64,000 nt of DNA from the NCBI GenBank assembly GCA_008973525.1, contig WACJ01000097.1, forward strand, positions 496,001 through 560,000, in the 5' to 3' direction. Source of the DNA: Stenopsyche tienmushanensis (lineage: Eukaryota; Arthropoda; Insecta; Trichoptera; Stenopsychidae). Each line of letters starts with the position of its first letter. The first letter of the stretch is position 1. Below are positions 46,253-57,246 of the stretch, piece by piece. The notes beneath the pieces were generated by a model, which was given only the letters and a program-made list of their open reading frames with translations, searched no databases and was not told the DNA's origin. Made by a program: the position numbers and the translations under genes.

Positions 46253-46490
46253 CACTACGTTGCTTTCGTGGTCGTACAGATCATAGAAAGTGCCGCAAAA
46301 AGCCCTAAGAGAGGACGGAGTGGCCATAAGGTTTGTATCCTCAATCGGTCCGCTTTTCGGACCGCTGATATAACGAATGAGCGGCTCGCGATCGGATGTC
46401 ATACTTGAACATAGCGATAATGAAGAAAAGAGGGATTAGACAACTTAGTATATATTAAAAAAATAGACATCAGTGTTGGTTCATGTAAAG
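46253..46490 (+). repeat. Repeat C, most complete copy
   Basis: It contains CATAGAAAGTGCCGCAAAAA, the core CGGTCCGCTTTTCGGACCG, GCTCGCGATCGGATGTCATA and a distal ATCAGTGTTGGTTCATGTAA. All parts are shared with 304-501 in inverted form. No coding sequence. Confidence 0.65.
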
Positions 46491-46496
46491 TAGAAC

Positions 46497-46570
46497 GGTT
46501 AAGTAAAATAAAAACCATGCGCATATCTTGACCAGGTCGGTATTATGCGTTTTGCGCCCCATACGGCCCA
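46497..46570 (+). repeat. Repeat I copy
   Basis: GTTAAGTAAAATAAAAACCA, then TTATGCGTTTTGCGCCC, matches 18149-18210. Confidence 0.5.
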
Positions 46571-46599
46571 TATATTTTTGAAAAATTCTCTAAATGCTC

Positions 46600-46780
46600 A
46601 CAATCTATCTATTTTATATATATATATATAAAATAAATGTATGTTTGTTTGCGGACTATACATTTATATACTATTCATTAGATTGCGATGAAACTTTTAT
46701 AAGTCATTGGGTGTGTATTTAAGAAGGTTTTTAAATCAGAACAAGCATTGTTTATGCGCGGAATTTTGCGATATGTTTAA
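46600..46780 (+). repeat. Repeat J copy with TA run
   Basis: A TA dinucleotide run (about 46615-46630) is followed by TTCATTAGATTGCGATGAAA and AGAACAAGCATTG, as at 5090 and 8640. Confidence 0.5.
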
Positions 46781-46799
46781 CGGATGCACCATTTTGGCG

Positions 46800-47940
46800 C
46801 ATATTGGTCGTTACGTCTAGGCGTCACATTTAGATAACCTTACATGTTTATTGAATGTAAAATTGCGTCTTTTCAGTATTATTTAAATTACATAAATCTT
46901 AAGGAATTGATAACAATGAATCACCATTTTAAAGTTTCTCCGACATTTTTAAGCAGCATAAAGCCTTACAATTTAAACCTGTTAAGCGCGCCTATTGATT
47001 ATTTATAATCTAATTATGGCGTCCTAATGAGTTTTCTTCGTTCTGTCGACGATGTTTTAATCGTTCGCCAAAATATATGATGCCGCATCGTTTACGTAAT
47101 GTCGACGCATGTAAATCCTGAAAAAAAAACCCTCATAATGATCGCCATTATTATCCTAAAACATGGCATGCTTCTCATGCTATTAATAATTGCGGAAGAA
47201 CTTCTTCATTATTGGAGGCTTTGAAGGAAGTTATCACTTTATGTTGGCGTGTCGTTCGTCAGGGAATTGACACAATGCGTGATGGCAACGATCGCACATT
47301 CATCATCATTATTGGATATTAAAATCATGAATGAGCCAAATTAACGTTATTAAAAATCGTATTTAAGTACACAAAATCATAAATTAAAGGTCAATAATTC
47401 TATATATATTTCAATGTTTAATTAAATGCAATATTTTCATTTTTATCGATGGAATGGCTTTAAAATGTTATACAAAAGTGTCCGTGGCAGACGAGCGTGC
47501 CATATTTGTGGGGCGTTCACCCTCTCCGACTATAGTATCAATTTGCGAACTTTCGCGTAATCCTTTCTTTATATCAAATTCCAAAGATTCCAAAGACATA
47601 AAGACTATCCTTCAAAAGCTCGATAATCAAGCATTCCGACCTTTAAAATGTCAGTCGGGCGTAATGCGTCTGGATAATAAAAGGACTCATTATTTCACCC
47701 AAGCATAAAATAATAATCTAAGCCAATATACTTTGGAAGAATTCAAATCATGCGAATTGTTTTATATTGCTCAGATTTATGAAAGCCTTCAACATGATTT
47801 TCTAATTCTGCTGATTTATTTTGACGCTTATTAAGAAAACCATCCATCTTCGTTTCGTTGAAGGAGCAAAGATGTATGTGCAATATGATGCAAGTTGCAG
47901 TATGACGCAAAAGATTAATTAATTCTCATTTTTTTTACCA
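46800..47940. other. Unique noncoding tract
   Basis: 46970-47170 has homeodomain-like ATTA sites and CpG. An 84-codon frame at 47454-47708 begins MALKCYTKV and has no recognised domain. It is not supported as a gene. Confidence 0.3.
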
Positions 47941-47949
47941 GAAATTGTG

Positions 47950-48062
47950 AAGAAAAGCAACAAAATTGGTATTGGATGAACGTCGATCAAAAATTGGCGA
48001 GCTAGCAGATATGGTAGGTGTTTCAAAAAGTGCTGTACATCGCATATTGACTGAAAATTTGG
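47950..48062 (+). pseudogene. Mariner transposase helix-turn-helix fragment
   Basis: The frame reads VLDERRSKIGELADMVG, then VSKSAVHRILTENLDL. This is the second helix-turn-helix of a mariner transposase (RR-K-EIA, GIS-SVH-IL-E-L pattern). It is cut off abruptly by the LTR-like repeat at 48066. No catalytic domain survives. Confidence 0.75.
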
Positions 48063-48065
48063 ACC

Positions 48066-48190
48066 TCGGTGACGGGAGTTGTGAGGAGTCGTCGGTTAGC
48101 CTTGATTGCGGGAGGACGTCCTTCCCGCGGCCAGATCTCTCTCTCGTGGTTAATAAAGAAGTTATCTAAGACGAGAGACTTTCTATTCAA
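48066..48190 (+). mobile_element. LTR-like repeat fragment
   Basis: GTCGGTTAGCCTTGATTGCG, then GGAGGACGTCC, and GTGGTTAATAAAGAAGTTAT, then CTAAGACGAGAGAC, match 40200-40310 and the minus strand of 51090-50960. Its left end is truncated against the mariner fragment. Confidence 0.65.
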
Positions 48191-48711
48191 CGCACATCCA
48201 TCTTCATCCCATCCGCATGAGAAGGGAACCCGGGGATTCGTCATGAGGATGTTTCAATTCTTCATACTTATGGATGCAATATGGGTCCATCACTTCACAC
48301 TTGAATTGTACACATTTCAATTATAATGAGGCTACACGTTGATTAAATGCGTTTATTCCCGGATGGCTTTAAATATTTAGGCCTCAAATCCAGATTGTGG
48401 AAAAAAATTAAATCATTCCGGTTCGCTCACCTGAAAACGTGTGTTTCGCGCCGTGTGTTTGTAGATCCGTTCACGCAAAAAATGCATGCTTTGTGCTTTG
48501 AGCTTTTGACGCAAAGCAAATACTATATGAAGGTTTGCTAAAATATTAAAATTGTAAAAAATATAATTTTTCACCATAAAATTCAACGATTTAAACATGT
48601 GTGTTTTGTTCTTATTAGTAAATTGAGATATCAACCTTAAATAGATACTATAAAATTTAATGGCACGTATATGTTTAATATCTCTAAATTCGCTAGCAAT
48701 TAAAAGGTTAA

Positions 48712-48808
48712 AGCCAATGAATCACATAGCTAAAGACGCACAGATGTGTCTAGTGATAATACCCAAAAGACGTATGTACATATGTATGCGTAACCCGACG
48801 GGAATGTG
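48712..48808. mobile_element. Possible small TTAA-bounded element
   Basis: TTAA occurs at 48708-48711 and 48809-48812. The right end (reverse complement CACATTCCCGTCGGGTTACG) resembles a site at 33200-33215. The left end does not clearly match the right, so this is weak. Confidence 0.3.
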
Positions 48809-48819
48809 TTAATACAACA

Positions 48820-50730
48820 TGGCTATCATAACTTCTCTATACAAATCTTCTAGATTACCATAAGAAGAATTATTCTAGGTCGCAAATTTGTTGGCATGTG
48901 AACAAAAAATATAAATCGTCAAGAGCTTGGTTACTTAAGCCAAGATCAAATATCCGAAGGCAGCTAAAAAATCATCGTCCATACTTGGAATAACGTCGCT
49001 TGTAACGGACTGAATGTAGCATTTAAGCCCAATTATTAATTATTCACGCGTCTTTTATTGGCATAATTGGATCGTTCGATATCGGCCATATTACATGTAA
49101 TCTCTAGACGTTATTGGAATTACTCAATGGTGTTTATATAAAGAGAAACCCAGTTTCCACACGATTAGAGTCGCAGTGATGGCAACGGGAAAAAACGGTC
49201 GAAACCAACGGTTGATTCAACCGCAATTGTGAGAATTTATGATTTCGCTAAATGGAAGACAATTCGCTCGACGTTATGTGATTGATAATCGCGCCGGATT
49301 GCATAACGTCGGCGGAATCTTCGATCGGAACGTGCCCAAAAAAATCCGCATCATCGATCGAAAATAACGCGATCGTGCCTTAATGTGTTAATCTCGAGGC
49401 ATCGAAACCGTCGGAGACATTTAACGATGCGAAATTCATCAAAAATCGTTCGCCAATAAATCCGATATACGACCATGGACTCGTTTCAATATCCAACGAG
49501 CGATTACAGCGCGCAACCCTTAAAGCTATTTATTATTAAATATTTCATCGAGCATTCCACGTGTCCTCGTCAGGCTTCAAACGCAAAAGATGTGCGCAAA
49601 TATCATGCTATTTTACGAGATATTTACGTGTGCCCTTGTTACATTTCCATATTTGATGTTCCGGCTTCGACATAAATAATCATCATTTCATGTCAAACGC
49701 TTCGGCGAATTAACGCAAAACAAATAAAAAGCGAAATAATAGCGTTTGTGTCTATATTCAGATAATTATAAAATATTTTCGACCCTCACCGAAATAGTAC
49801 TCCCCAAAAGTTCGAAATCGAAAAAAGTTTTACGGCACTCAATAACGACCGTCGTCGTTCAACTCTTCCGCTTGGCGAGCCCAAAACTTAGGCTTACTCG
49901 GGGTCTTGCAAACTTTTTAATGGATTTGACGTGGCTAAATTTTCCAATTTTAAAATGGAAATCATCTTAAATTCGCTCGTTTATAATTAAATTACATTTA
50001 ATGTGTACCCCTTTTGTAGGCGAGTGGATATTAAATATTTTATTGCGTGGGTTTTGCACACATTAACACGCAAATTTACAATCGTATCAAACTCATCAAC
50101 ATGTTGATGTAAATTTGAGTACTGTAGAATTTAAGTTTTAGTTATACATATTTATAAAAATACAATAATAAGTCAAAATAAACGTTGGTACAAATGCTGT
50201 ACCATCTTGTGATTTCATTACATTTTAGACATATGGAAAACTAAGAATTAAGCTTTGATAAATTTATCAACCAATATCAACTTTACACATTCTTAAAATA
50301 TTAATAAACCGCTAAGTATAAATATTTTTTTTAAAAAAAACTCCGAAAGAAGTGTCCGAGTTTCATTTTGACATGGTTTTTATGATTAAAATTTAATGAA
50401 TTTGATTAAATATTTGGCGTATTCAACTATAAATGAATGTATTTAGTCAAAAATAATTTTTGCGATATCCAAAAAATAGCGGCGACTTTTCAGCGACGGC
50501 GATAAATAACATTTTGCACACACAAATCCTTCCAAACATTTAAATGATTATTTTTGTATTTTCAAGCCCTACTGCTAATTTTCTGTAAAATTCAATTAAT
50601 TTTGGCTTTAATAAAATTTGATTCTCAATTTTATGATAGAATTTAGATATATTAAAAAAAGTGAGGAAAATTAGTTTTAAAAAACTAATTAAAAATTAAA
50701 TCTTTCTTCAAAGCCTTAAAATAAAGTCAA
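48820..50730. other. Unique noncoding tract
   Basis: 49060-49990 is CpG-containing and free of recognised repeats. The remainder is AT-rich. GTGTCCGAGTTTCATTTTGA at 50353 is a third relative of the direct repeats near 36334. Short frames are unsupported. Confidence 0.35.
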
Positions 50731-50734
50731 CACT

Positions 50735-50800
50735 TATATAGCATTGAAATAGGGATCACGCTATAGAAAGTTTGGCACACATATAAAATTTGTATGTTAG
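50735..50800 (+). repeat. Family P left-half fragment
   Basis: ACGCTATAGAAAGTTTGGCA, then CACATATAAAATTTGTA, matches the inner left part of the copies at 18 and 45810. Confidence 0.5.
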
Positions 50801-50840
50801 TTTGACACCCAAAACACACAGCATTCCCACCCCGACGATT

Positions 50841-51185
50841 CTGACACCAGTGTAACGTTGAGGCGGGGGTGCTCTTGGGAGCATAGTGCCCGGGCGGCTT
50901 CCTACCACCACGTACCCGTCGGACGAATGGATGGGAATAGACGGGCTTCGAATAGAAAGACTCTCTTCTCTAAATAATTATTTATTCCACACGAGACAGA
51001 GAGAGAGACCTGACTGCAGGAGGGACGACCTCCCGCAGCCAAGACTAATCAACCCCTCCCCCAACTCCCGCCTCCTGCGTGTCACTATCCAACCGGCAAC
51101 GGTGCATGCGCAAGAAGCGATCCGTCGGTATTCAGGTGCAATGTCACCGTAGGGCCACAAGAGATGGCGCTGTTAAAATAACACA
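50841..51185 (-). mobile_element. LTR with adjoining primer-binding-site-like sequence
   Basis: Read on the minus strand, the LTR may run from TGTGTTATTTTAACAG (51185) to CGTTACA (50851), so it begins TG and ends CA and is 335 bp. Directly after it, CTGGTGTCAGAATCG (from 50850) resembles the TGGTGTCAGAA primer-binding site of many Gypsy- or BEL-type elements. It contains GGAATAAATAATTATTTA, a possible polyadenylation signal. Homology with 40056 extends about 27 bases past the proposed start, so that boundary is uncertain. No gag or pol sequence follows in the window. Confidence 0.55.
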
Positions 51186-51308
51186 TTGCACACGAAGAGA
51201 GACGGAAGATGTCGGATTTATAAATTTGTATCGTGATTTTGTTCTTTTTTTTTGGAAGATTGGAGGTTTCAATCTATGTGTTTGATCAAGATTATTAACT
51301 TATTGACC

Positions 51309-51690
51309 CGTTGATGAGTAATCACGCACATATGCGTTCGGATATTGAAAAAGAGCATTCTCGCACATTTAATGCGGAGATTAGTGAATCAAAGAGAGAG
51401 ATGAGTGTCTTGCGTTTCATCATACATTCGTACATTGATAGTAAGATCGTATTGTAAAGGTACCCCTACACGTCTGAATCTGGGTCTTATTAGATCATTG
51501 GTGCTATTTTTAAAATAATAATAAATAGTAGAAAGCAACATGAATCAATTAAATACTAAAATGCCTGACGTATTGTTTATGTTTTCGCGATGAAACGAAC
51601 GAATATTATTTGATATCAACAGTGTTGAGGTTAATTTATCATACGAATGTAGCATCAATTTAAAACTAACTCACTAATCAAAAGGTTAAG
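51309..51690 (+). mobile_element. TTAA-type element E, long copy
   Basis: It starts CCGTTGATGAGTAATCACGC and continues with AAAGAGCATTCTCGCACATT, GTAAAGGTACCCCTACACGT and, distally, GATATCAACAGTGTTGAGGT. All are shared with 34606-34960 or 28974-29203. No transposase was seen, and the right end was not located. Confidence 0.5.
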
Positions 51691-51699
51691 ACGATTCAT

Positions 51700-52450
51700 G
51701 ATTGGATGAAATTGGAGTTGGTTGTTCTGAAAAGGAATAACAAACACTGATCATGACGGCAAAAGCTCCCATAATAGCATGTATTATTATTTTTTTTTTT
51801 TGGAATTCAGAAAGTTGGACATGTGTGTCCTTCGTGACGGAGATGCCACTCTCCAGACACAAAAATAAATTAAGCATGTTTTAGACGGCAATCACAACAA
51901 ACGCTCGGTTCAAGAACGCGTGATGTACGACTCCTCGTTAGCTTTTTTCTTCGGCCAACAGTCCATCATCACGCCGATTACCAGAACAATTCATCACAGA
52001 CAAACACGGACACGACCGACATCCAGCCACATGCGATTCTGAAAAATTGTTGCAATATATTCATTGTCGTTAGCAGATGTCGATTCCATACGGTGCACTC
52101 TCTTCATGTACACAAATAACGGCCTCATCATCTTCGTGCGAGATGAGAATTCGGATAATGGCTTTATTGTGGAGGCGTATATGAATAATTCATGGACAGA
52201 TGTCCGACAATGGGCTTTGAAGATCTGAAGTTCAGCCTCTGTAAAGCGTCGACGATGACAATTAAAATAGCCATTAACATAAATATAATAAAGTTGTTTC
52301 GACCTGGGTCTCGTTTTGTAGCGGCGTTGACAATGTCACATGGCTTTTATTATGGACTCAATGCAACAATGACATTTTTATGGACCCACCTGCTGAACAA
52401 GTCAATGTCCTGATGCATTATTTGAGCAAGGTCTCGCAAAAATCCAAAAA
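51700..52450. other. Unique noncoding tract
   Basis: It includes a T run near 51790. Frames at 51686-51877 (minus) and 52192-52413 (plus) have no recognised domain. Confidence 0.35.
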
Positions 52451-52455
52451 TATTT

Positions 52456-52577
52456 GGATCTAGCGTCCACTTGTTAACAAACTAAACATGTATAATTTTT
52501 GTATGGGTGCATAATTTTCTATAGCGTTTTGTTTTTATATCATGGTTCCTATGTCGACGCTATAGAAGGGTTAAGTG
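52456..52577 (+). repeat. Family P fragment
   Basis: It runs from TAGCGTCCACTTGTTAACAA to GACGCTATAGAAGGGTTAAG, with a TCTATAGCG block in the middle. It matches the ends of the family P MITE. Confidence 0.6.
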
Positions 52578-52579
52578 TA

Positions 52580-53215
52580 TATTGTTCCCATGGACACAAA
52601 TGATAATTTATATTCGATTTGTTTTACGGTTTCATCGCATTTTATTCCCCATTGGTCATATATAAATGTTTTTAAGTAGGCCTCCACTCGAAGACAAGAA
52701 ACGAAATGAAGCCAACCCCTCAAACGAAGAAAAATGGGAAGATCAAAGGCGCACGAAATAAGGTCACACCTGAAGAACGACATGTTTTTTAAGATCATAT
52801 AGAACGTGCACTTCAAAGCTTTTCCCCATTCCATAAAAGACGACCGAATGAATAGAGACGTTTTTCGCAGCTTTCAAGCCGGCGGTAAAGGGGGTTTTTC
52901 ATCGCCCTCTTTTAAAGCTTTTCAGTTTTTTGCTCTGCCCCCCCATGTATTCACCGACGCTTCAAAGGGCGAAAATTAAAAACGACAAGATGGAATTTTA
53001 AAAATATTTATTTAAGCTCGCCTAACTCTTTCTATCGGCGCCGAGTTCCTCGAATCCCAAGAAGCCTTTGTCCATGGAGCCATCGCCATTGTTAAAAATA
53101 GTTTACAAAGCCCTCGCAGACGAGGCATTTCAATTGTGGAAACGTTTATTTGACTCTTTGGGAGTGCGCTCATAAATAGAACTCGAAGATCAAAAGACTT
53201 CAACCCTATGAAAGA
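52580..53215. other. Unique noncoding tract
   Basis: It is less AT-rich, with frames on the minus strand (52571-52834, 53012-53233) but no motif or convincing splice sites. Confidence 0.35.
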
Positions 53216-53224
53216 TGTGATATT

Positions 53225-53935
53225 AAAAAGCAATCTAGAACGTTAATAATAATGCTGCGACGTATGAAAGTCTTCCACGTGAAACATGATCGATGATGAG
53301 CAACTTTTTGTGGACGATATGGATATCGACACTATGTGCCACGCAGTGCATGCGACGATGGACATTCTGCACGAGCGATTTGAGTGCAGGTCACCGATTT
53401 AACGCCTTTAAACTTCTTCCCTTGGACAAAGTTATCGATTGAACCTCCCGAATACGTGCCATCAACCAAAGCCGCGGTGGTCATTTGAACGACAATATAT
53501 TTTAAATTTAATGCCATAATATATATATATATATAATATATATTTATGCATATTTTTTATTTTGTTTTTCTAAAAATTTGATTATTCTTTTATTTATCGT
53601 TATTAATTTTTATTTTTTATGATTAATTTCATTTATATTTATTTTATTTTATATTTTTTATTATTTTTATTATATTTATATGTATTTTTTTTTTAATTTT
53701 TTTTATCTTTATTTTATTTTATATTTATCTTTCTATTTTTACATTATTTTTTTTTTTACATTGTATTTCATTTCACTTGTTTTTATGTAATATGGCATAA
53801 GCTGTGAATAAATTTCTAAATAAATAAATAAATAAAAATAAATATATTGTAAATAAAATAAAAATTGAGAGAATATCTCAAACACAATTTAGTTTATTTA
53901 CATTCAAAAATTCTTATTGAAAATTCCTGTATTTA
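53225..53935 (+). mobile_element. IS630-like family D remnant split by low-complexity DNA
   Basis: The left part carries GATGATGAGCAACTTTTTGT and reads CHAVHATMDILHERFE, the segment after the second catalytic aspartate. The right part (53865-53935) carries the family end ATTTACATTCAAAAATTCTT, then ATTGAAAATTCCTGTA. The two are separated by the AT/T-rich tract at 53516-53850. The transposase is dead. Confidence 0.7.
53516..53850. repeat. TA run and T-rich/ATTT low-complexity tract
   Basis: A TA dinucleotide run (53516-53543) is followed by about 220 bases of TTTTATTTTA-like sequence and then AAATAAATAAATAAATAAA near 53818. It interrupts the family D element. Confidence 0.85.
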
Positions 53936-53939
53936 AATA

Positions 53940-55625
53940 AGGTGATTTTAACTCCCATCAAATATAAATAGCTCAATTTTGCGACATACTGTTTTACAGC
54001 AAGTTTGTATCGAGACATGGTTCAGGAAACACGCTTTTTGTTATCATATAAAGAGTTGCGAATTTATTTATTTTGTTTTTTATTATTTTTAACGGTATTT
54101 ATAAACAATCAATCAAAACCATTTGCATTATTGCATGCTGTTTTTATTTGACCAGGAAAAATGGTTGCATTATCTATTCCAGTCCCAAAATTACTATCAA
54201 ATTATTAAAGCCAAAGCAGTTAGCAAAGCAAAATATAAGATTTAACAGCAAACATTTTTTTTATACTCAAATTTTTGTGATGTATATAAATAAATGGGTA
54301 AAATTGGAATGAATTATCATTTGAAATTCATGTTGTTCGATAGATTAAATTGGCCATAAGTCATTACTATGGCAATTTACAAATTACCAATTGATGTTAT
54401 TAATATTCTTGTGGCGTTTTCGTTGAATGGAAATTATCAAATTTTTACGTATGTGTAATTTTTCAGTATCAATTTTTTATGGTCTCTCATTAGACAGTCC
54501 ACAATTTGAACAATCGAAACGCACGAAAAAATGGTAAAAATCCGATTGGCAATGACTTGAAGACGTGGCGCTAATCAGCGATATCGTTTTTTAAAAATGC
54601 CAAAATATTAATATATCAAAAGAGACAACAAAAGGGGGAAACTTTTAAATGAGCGGCTAAGACTGGCGAACATCCGTGCACGCGACAGCCACAAAACCGT
54701 GTCATTGCCCTCCCCCGCAACGAGCTCACGATGTACACTCTTGAACCCGTTATTTCACACAAAAAACGAGAAAGAACGTTCCGAAATGGAAAGAGTACAA
54801 ATAAAATACAGATGCACAATGGCGGATGACGGAATAGAGCCTTCATAAAAATTGCACGGATTTATACCAGTGCCAAATGTCGAACGAGAACTGTGTCATA
54901 AATAGTTTTGGCCAAAACAAGCGACGCATCGTCCAAATGAAAAGCAATTCATTATTTGAGTGGCGCATCAATTATTTTAAATAAAGCATATCGAGACAAC
55001 AAATATGTCTTTTAATAAGGAATTGACCGATTTTTCACAACAGTCCTCTGGATTTTGGCACCATGTATCTGATGAAGAAGAAAGGATAATTGATGTGTCT
55101 TTAGATGTCAGTCTGATATTGGATTTTAAAACAACAATTTTATAAGATAAAAGTATGCTCGAATGTAATCCGTGAATTTGAATACATATATATTCGCTTA
55201 TGGAGCATTTGATAGAATTGAATATTGATAGATTCCCATCAAATCTCTCCTAGGGGTATTTAAGGGACGCTTGGAGGCTGGCAAGGGAGCGTTTAGCCGT
55301 TTATAATCCGAATTCCGATAACAATATAAATGGCAGGTTCTGCTTTTGGCGCGTTTGTACCATTTGAATAATAATCGAGTTTGTGTGCCGCAAACAGACA
55401 TTCATAATTAGTTTATTTTAATGAAGCTATATGATCAAAGGAATAAATTTCGATGATATCTCTCCGAGGATACGATGAAAGTTTGGGCAACGTTTGAATA
55501 TATTCATACTATGCTAATAAAATTGACGAAGCGGTTTGAGTTGCATTGATTCGGATGCAACATATTTGAATAAAATGGCATATCATTAACGGGATAAGAT
55601 CTCCATAACAGATTTTTGTACCTAT
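53940..55625. other. Unique noncoding tract
   Basis: 54600-54860 is less AT-rich. No gene was recognised. The frame at 54073-54312 is AT-driven. Confidence 0.35.
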
Positions 55626-55630
55626 GAATA

Positions 55631-56090
55631 TTAGGTGTATCGATAAATCCTTGCTGATTTTGATGGACATCTGTTTGAGCTCAGTTTGTGTCCAGACACG
55701 GTGAAAAGAACTATTGTTTAGTAGTTTATTAATAAATTGAGAGTGACGAAACACATGCAAAGTTTTGTTGTCAGGACAAAAAAATTCATCCCTTTTTGCA
55801 CCGAATTGTGACTAGGGATAAAATCAAGGGTTGTTTATGACAATATAAATCGTAAACGTCTTATTAATCAGGAACAATTTAGTGATTCTGCAGGACGATA
55901 ATGCACGATCCCATAAGGCAAAGAAAACGTCTGAAAAAATCAAGAGATCAATATTTACTAGACCTGGCTCCGACGGATTATCATCTTTTTCAATATTTTG
56001 ACACATTCTCTATGGAATTCTCTTCTCGGAATGCCTAATAAAAGCTGCATAAATTCTTTATCCGGAAAATTTGAAGCATTTTCATTACTA
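55631..56090 (+). mobile_element. Mariner remnant with left end
   Basis: TA (55629-55630) is followed by TTAGGTGTATCGATAAATCC and the leader GTTTGAGCTCAGTTTGTGTC, shared with 39605. Inside is a frameshifted, internally deleted transposase. FLHRIVTRDKI marks the first catalytic region, with G of TGDE changed. ILQDDNARSHKAKKTSE carries an intact second catalytic motif. DLAPTDYHLF marks the third region. The right end was not located. Confidence 0.8.
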
Positions 56091-56094
56091 ATTT

Positions 56095-56350
56095 GGTCGC
56101 CAATTTAGGTGATCATATCAAAACAAAATCATTTAGTTTCCACTTAAAAAATGAAATAAGTCTCCAGCCATATCCAGAATAAACGATGCTCACCTTGGGT
56201 CAGTTTTAAACATAATCACTGCTAGCAATTAGTAGTAAAAACCCCTGAAGTAAGTAAAAAATAGTAGCAAAGAAGAGATGTCAAGTGACACAAAGAAAAC
56301 ATTAAGCTGTGCCCTGATGCTGGGTAATAGTGAAATCGTAATAGGAAACT
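56095..56350. other. Short noncoding tract
   Basis: Nothing recognised apart from possible mariner tail sequence at its start. Confidence 0.35.
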
Positions 56351-56559
56351 CACTTGGATTTGTTTTTATGCGGATCTTTTTTATGCGCTTCTGAAGTTAT
56401 GATATGTTCCATTATTAAAAATAATGGAACATATCCCTCATTTTTATATAGAGAACAAAGCTTTTTTTAATGCGAATTCGCATAAAAAAAACTAAAATTA
56501 ACACTAGTGCAAGTTACAACCGTTAAAATGTGAGTGTGGCTTTGATACTGTTTCTCAAA

Positions 56560-56830
56560 ACGATGTTGATGAATTCTTTGAATGATGATGATATTATTGG
56601 TTTGATTTTATATGGTAGCAAAGAAACAGACGACGATATTGAAATGGAAGAAACTCCTGCCCCCACGTATTGTAAAGATTATACAAGAAACTAGTCAACT
56701 TTGCAATAAATTAGAAAATCTATTTATTTTGCATGACTCAAATTCTGAAGGAACTTTCAAATTTCAATGCGAGCTTAAGAATTACATGTCTGCATATCAT
56801 GAACTGCATAAATTGCAATATTTTAGCGGC
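56560..56830 (+). pseudogene. Tigger-like transposase C-terminal remnant
   Basis: One frame reads KETDDDIEMEETPAP. After a frameshift comes IIQETSQLCNKLENLF, then DSNSEGTFKFQCELKN and YMSAYHELHKLQ. The pattern of an acidic stretch followed by a helical ERS-KF-L--Y-ELYK-like tail is that of pogo/Tigger (DDE_1) transposase C-termini. The catalytic domain is absent. Confidence 0.6.
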
Positions 56831-57072
56831 CCAATTCCGAGGCTCGCACGGTCTCCAGACCTGACACCGCTGGATTTCTTTGCTTGGGAACGTGCCCTAT
56901 TCCGTGGCTCGCATGGTCTTCAGACCTGACACCACTGGATTTTTTTGTCTAGGCACGTACACAAGCTCTGACATTTAGGACATAGAGCCTATGCGCAAAA
57001 CGTATCAAAAGCCCCCCCCCCCCCCCCCTGAACTTCAATGAAAATGTATCGGTCCATGTGCAAAACACCTGT
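56830..57072 (+). mobile_element. Nested IS630-like fragment with tandem duplication
   Basis: It reads ARSPDLTPLDFFAWERA, and again about 65 bases later SSDLTPLDFF, a tandem duplication of the third catalytic region. The right end GTCCATGTGCAAAACACCTG matches the element at 45014. A run of 17 C lies at 57012-57028. Confidence 0.65.
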
Positions 57073-57246
57073 ATATTGTGTTTTTATTTATATGATTTTT
57101 TGTAAACTTTTTTATGCGTTTTTTGATATTTGATTTGAATTTTGCGGTTTTTAAAAATAATGGAACCTATCCAACAGTTTTTTTTATGTAGTTCAAGACT
57201 CCTTGTAGAACGTATCTATCACATAAGAAAGACCCAAATGTATATA

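Larger units (their letters stand above)
56351..57240 (+). mobile_element. Pogo/Tigger-like element, family B, copy 1
   Basis: The left end is CACTTGGATTTGTTTTTATG. The right end (reverse complement CATTTGGGTCTTTCTTATGT) is followed by TA. It carries the GAAGTTATG and AACACTAGTGCAAGTTACAA leader. A transposase C-terminal remnant lies at about 56560-56830, and an inserted IS630-like fragment at 56830-57072. The leader contains a perfect hairpin at 56401-56435. The second copy follows within 6 bases. Confidence 0.75.

Noticed and set aside
47454..47708. 84-codon plus-strand frame starting MALKCYTKV
   Set aside because: It has no known motif and no splice or promoter signal. Its size is within chance expectation.
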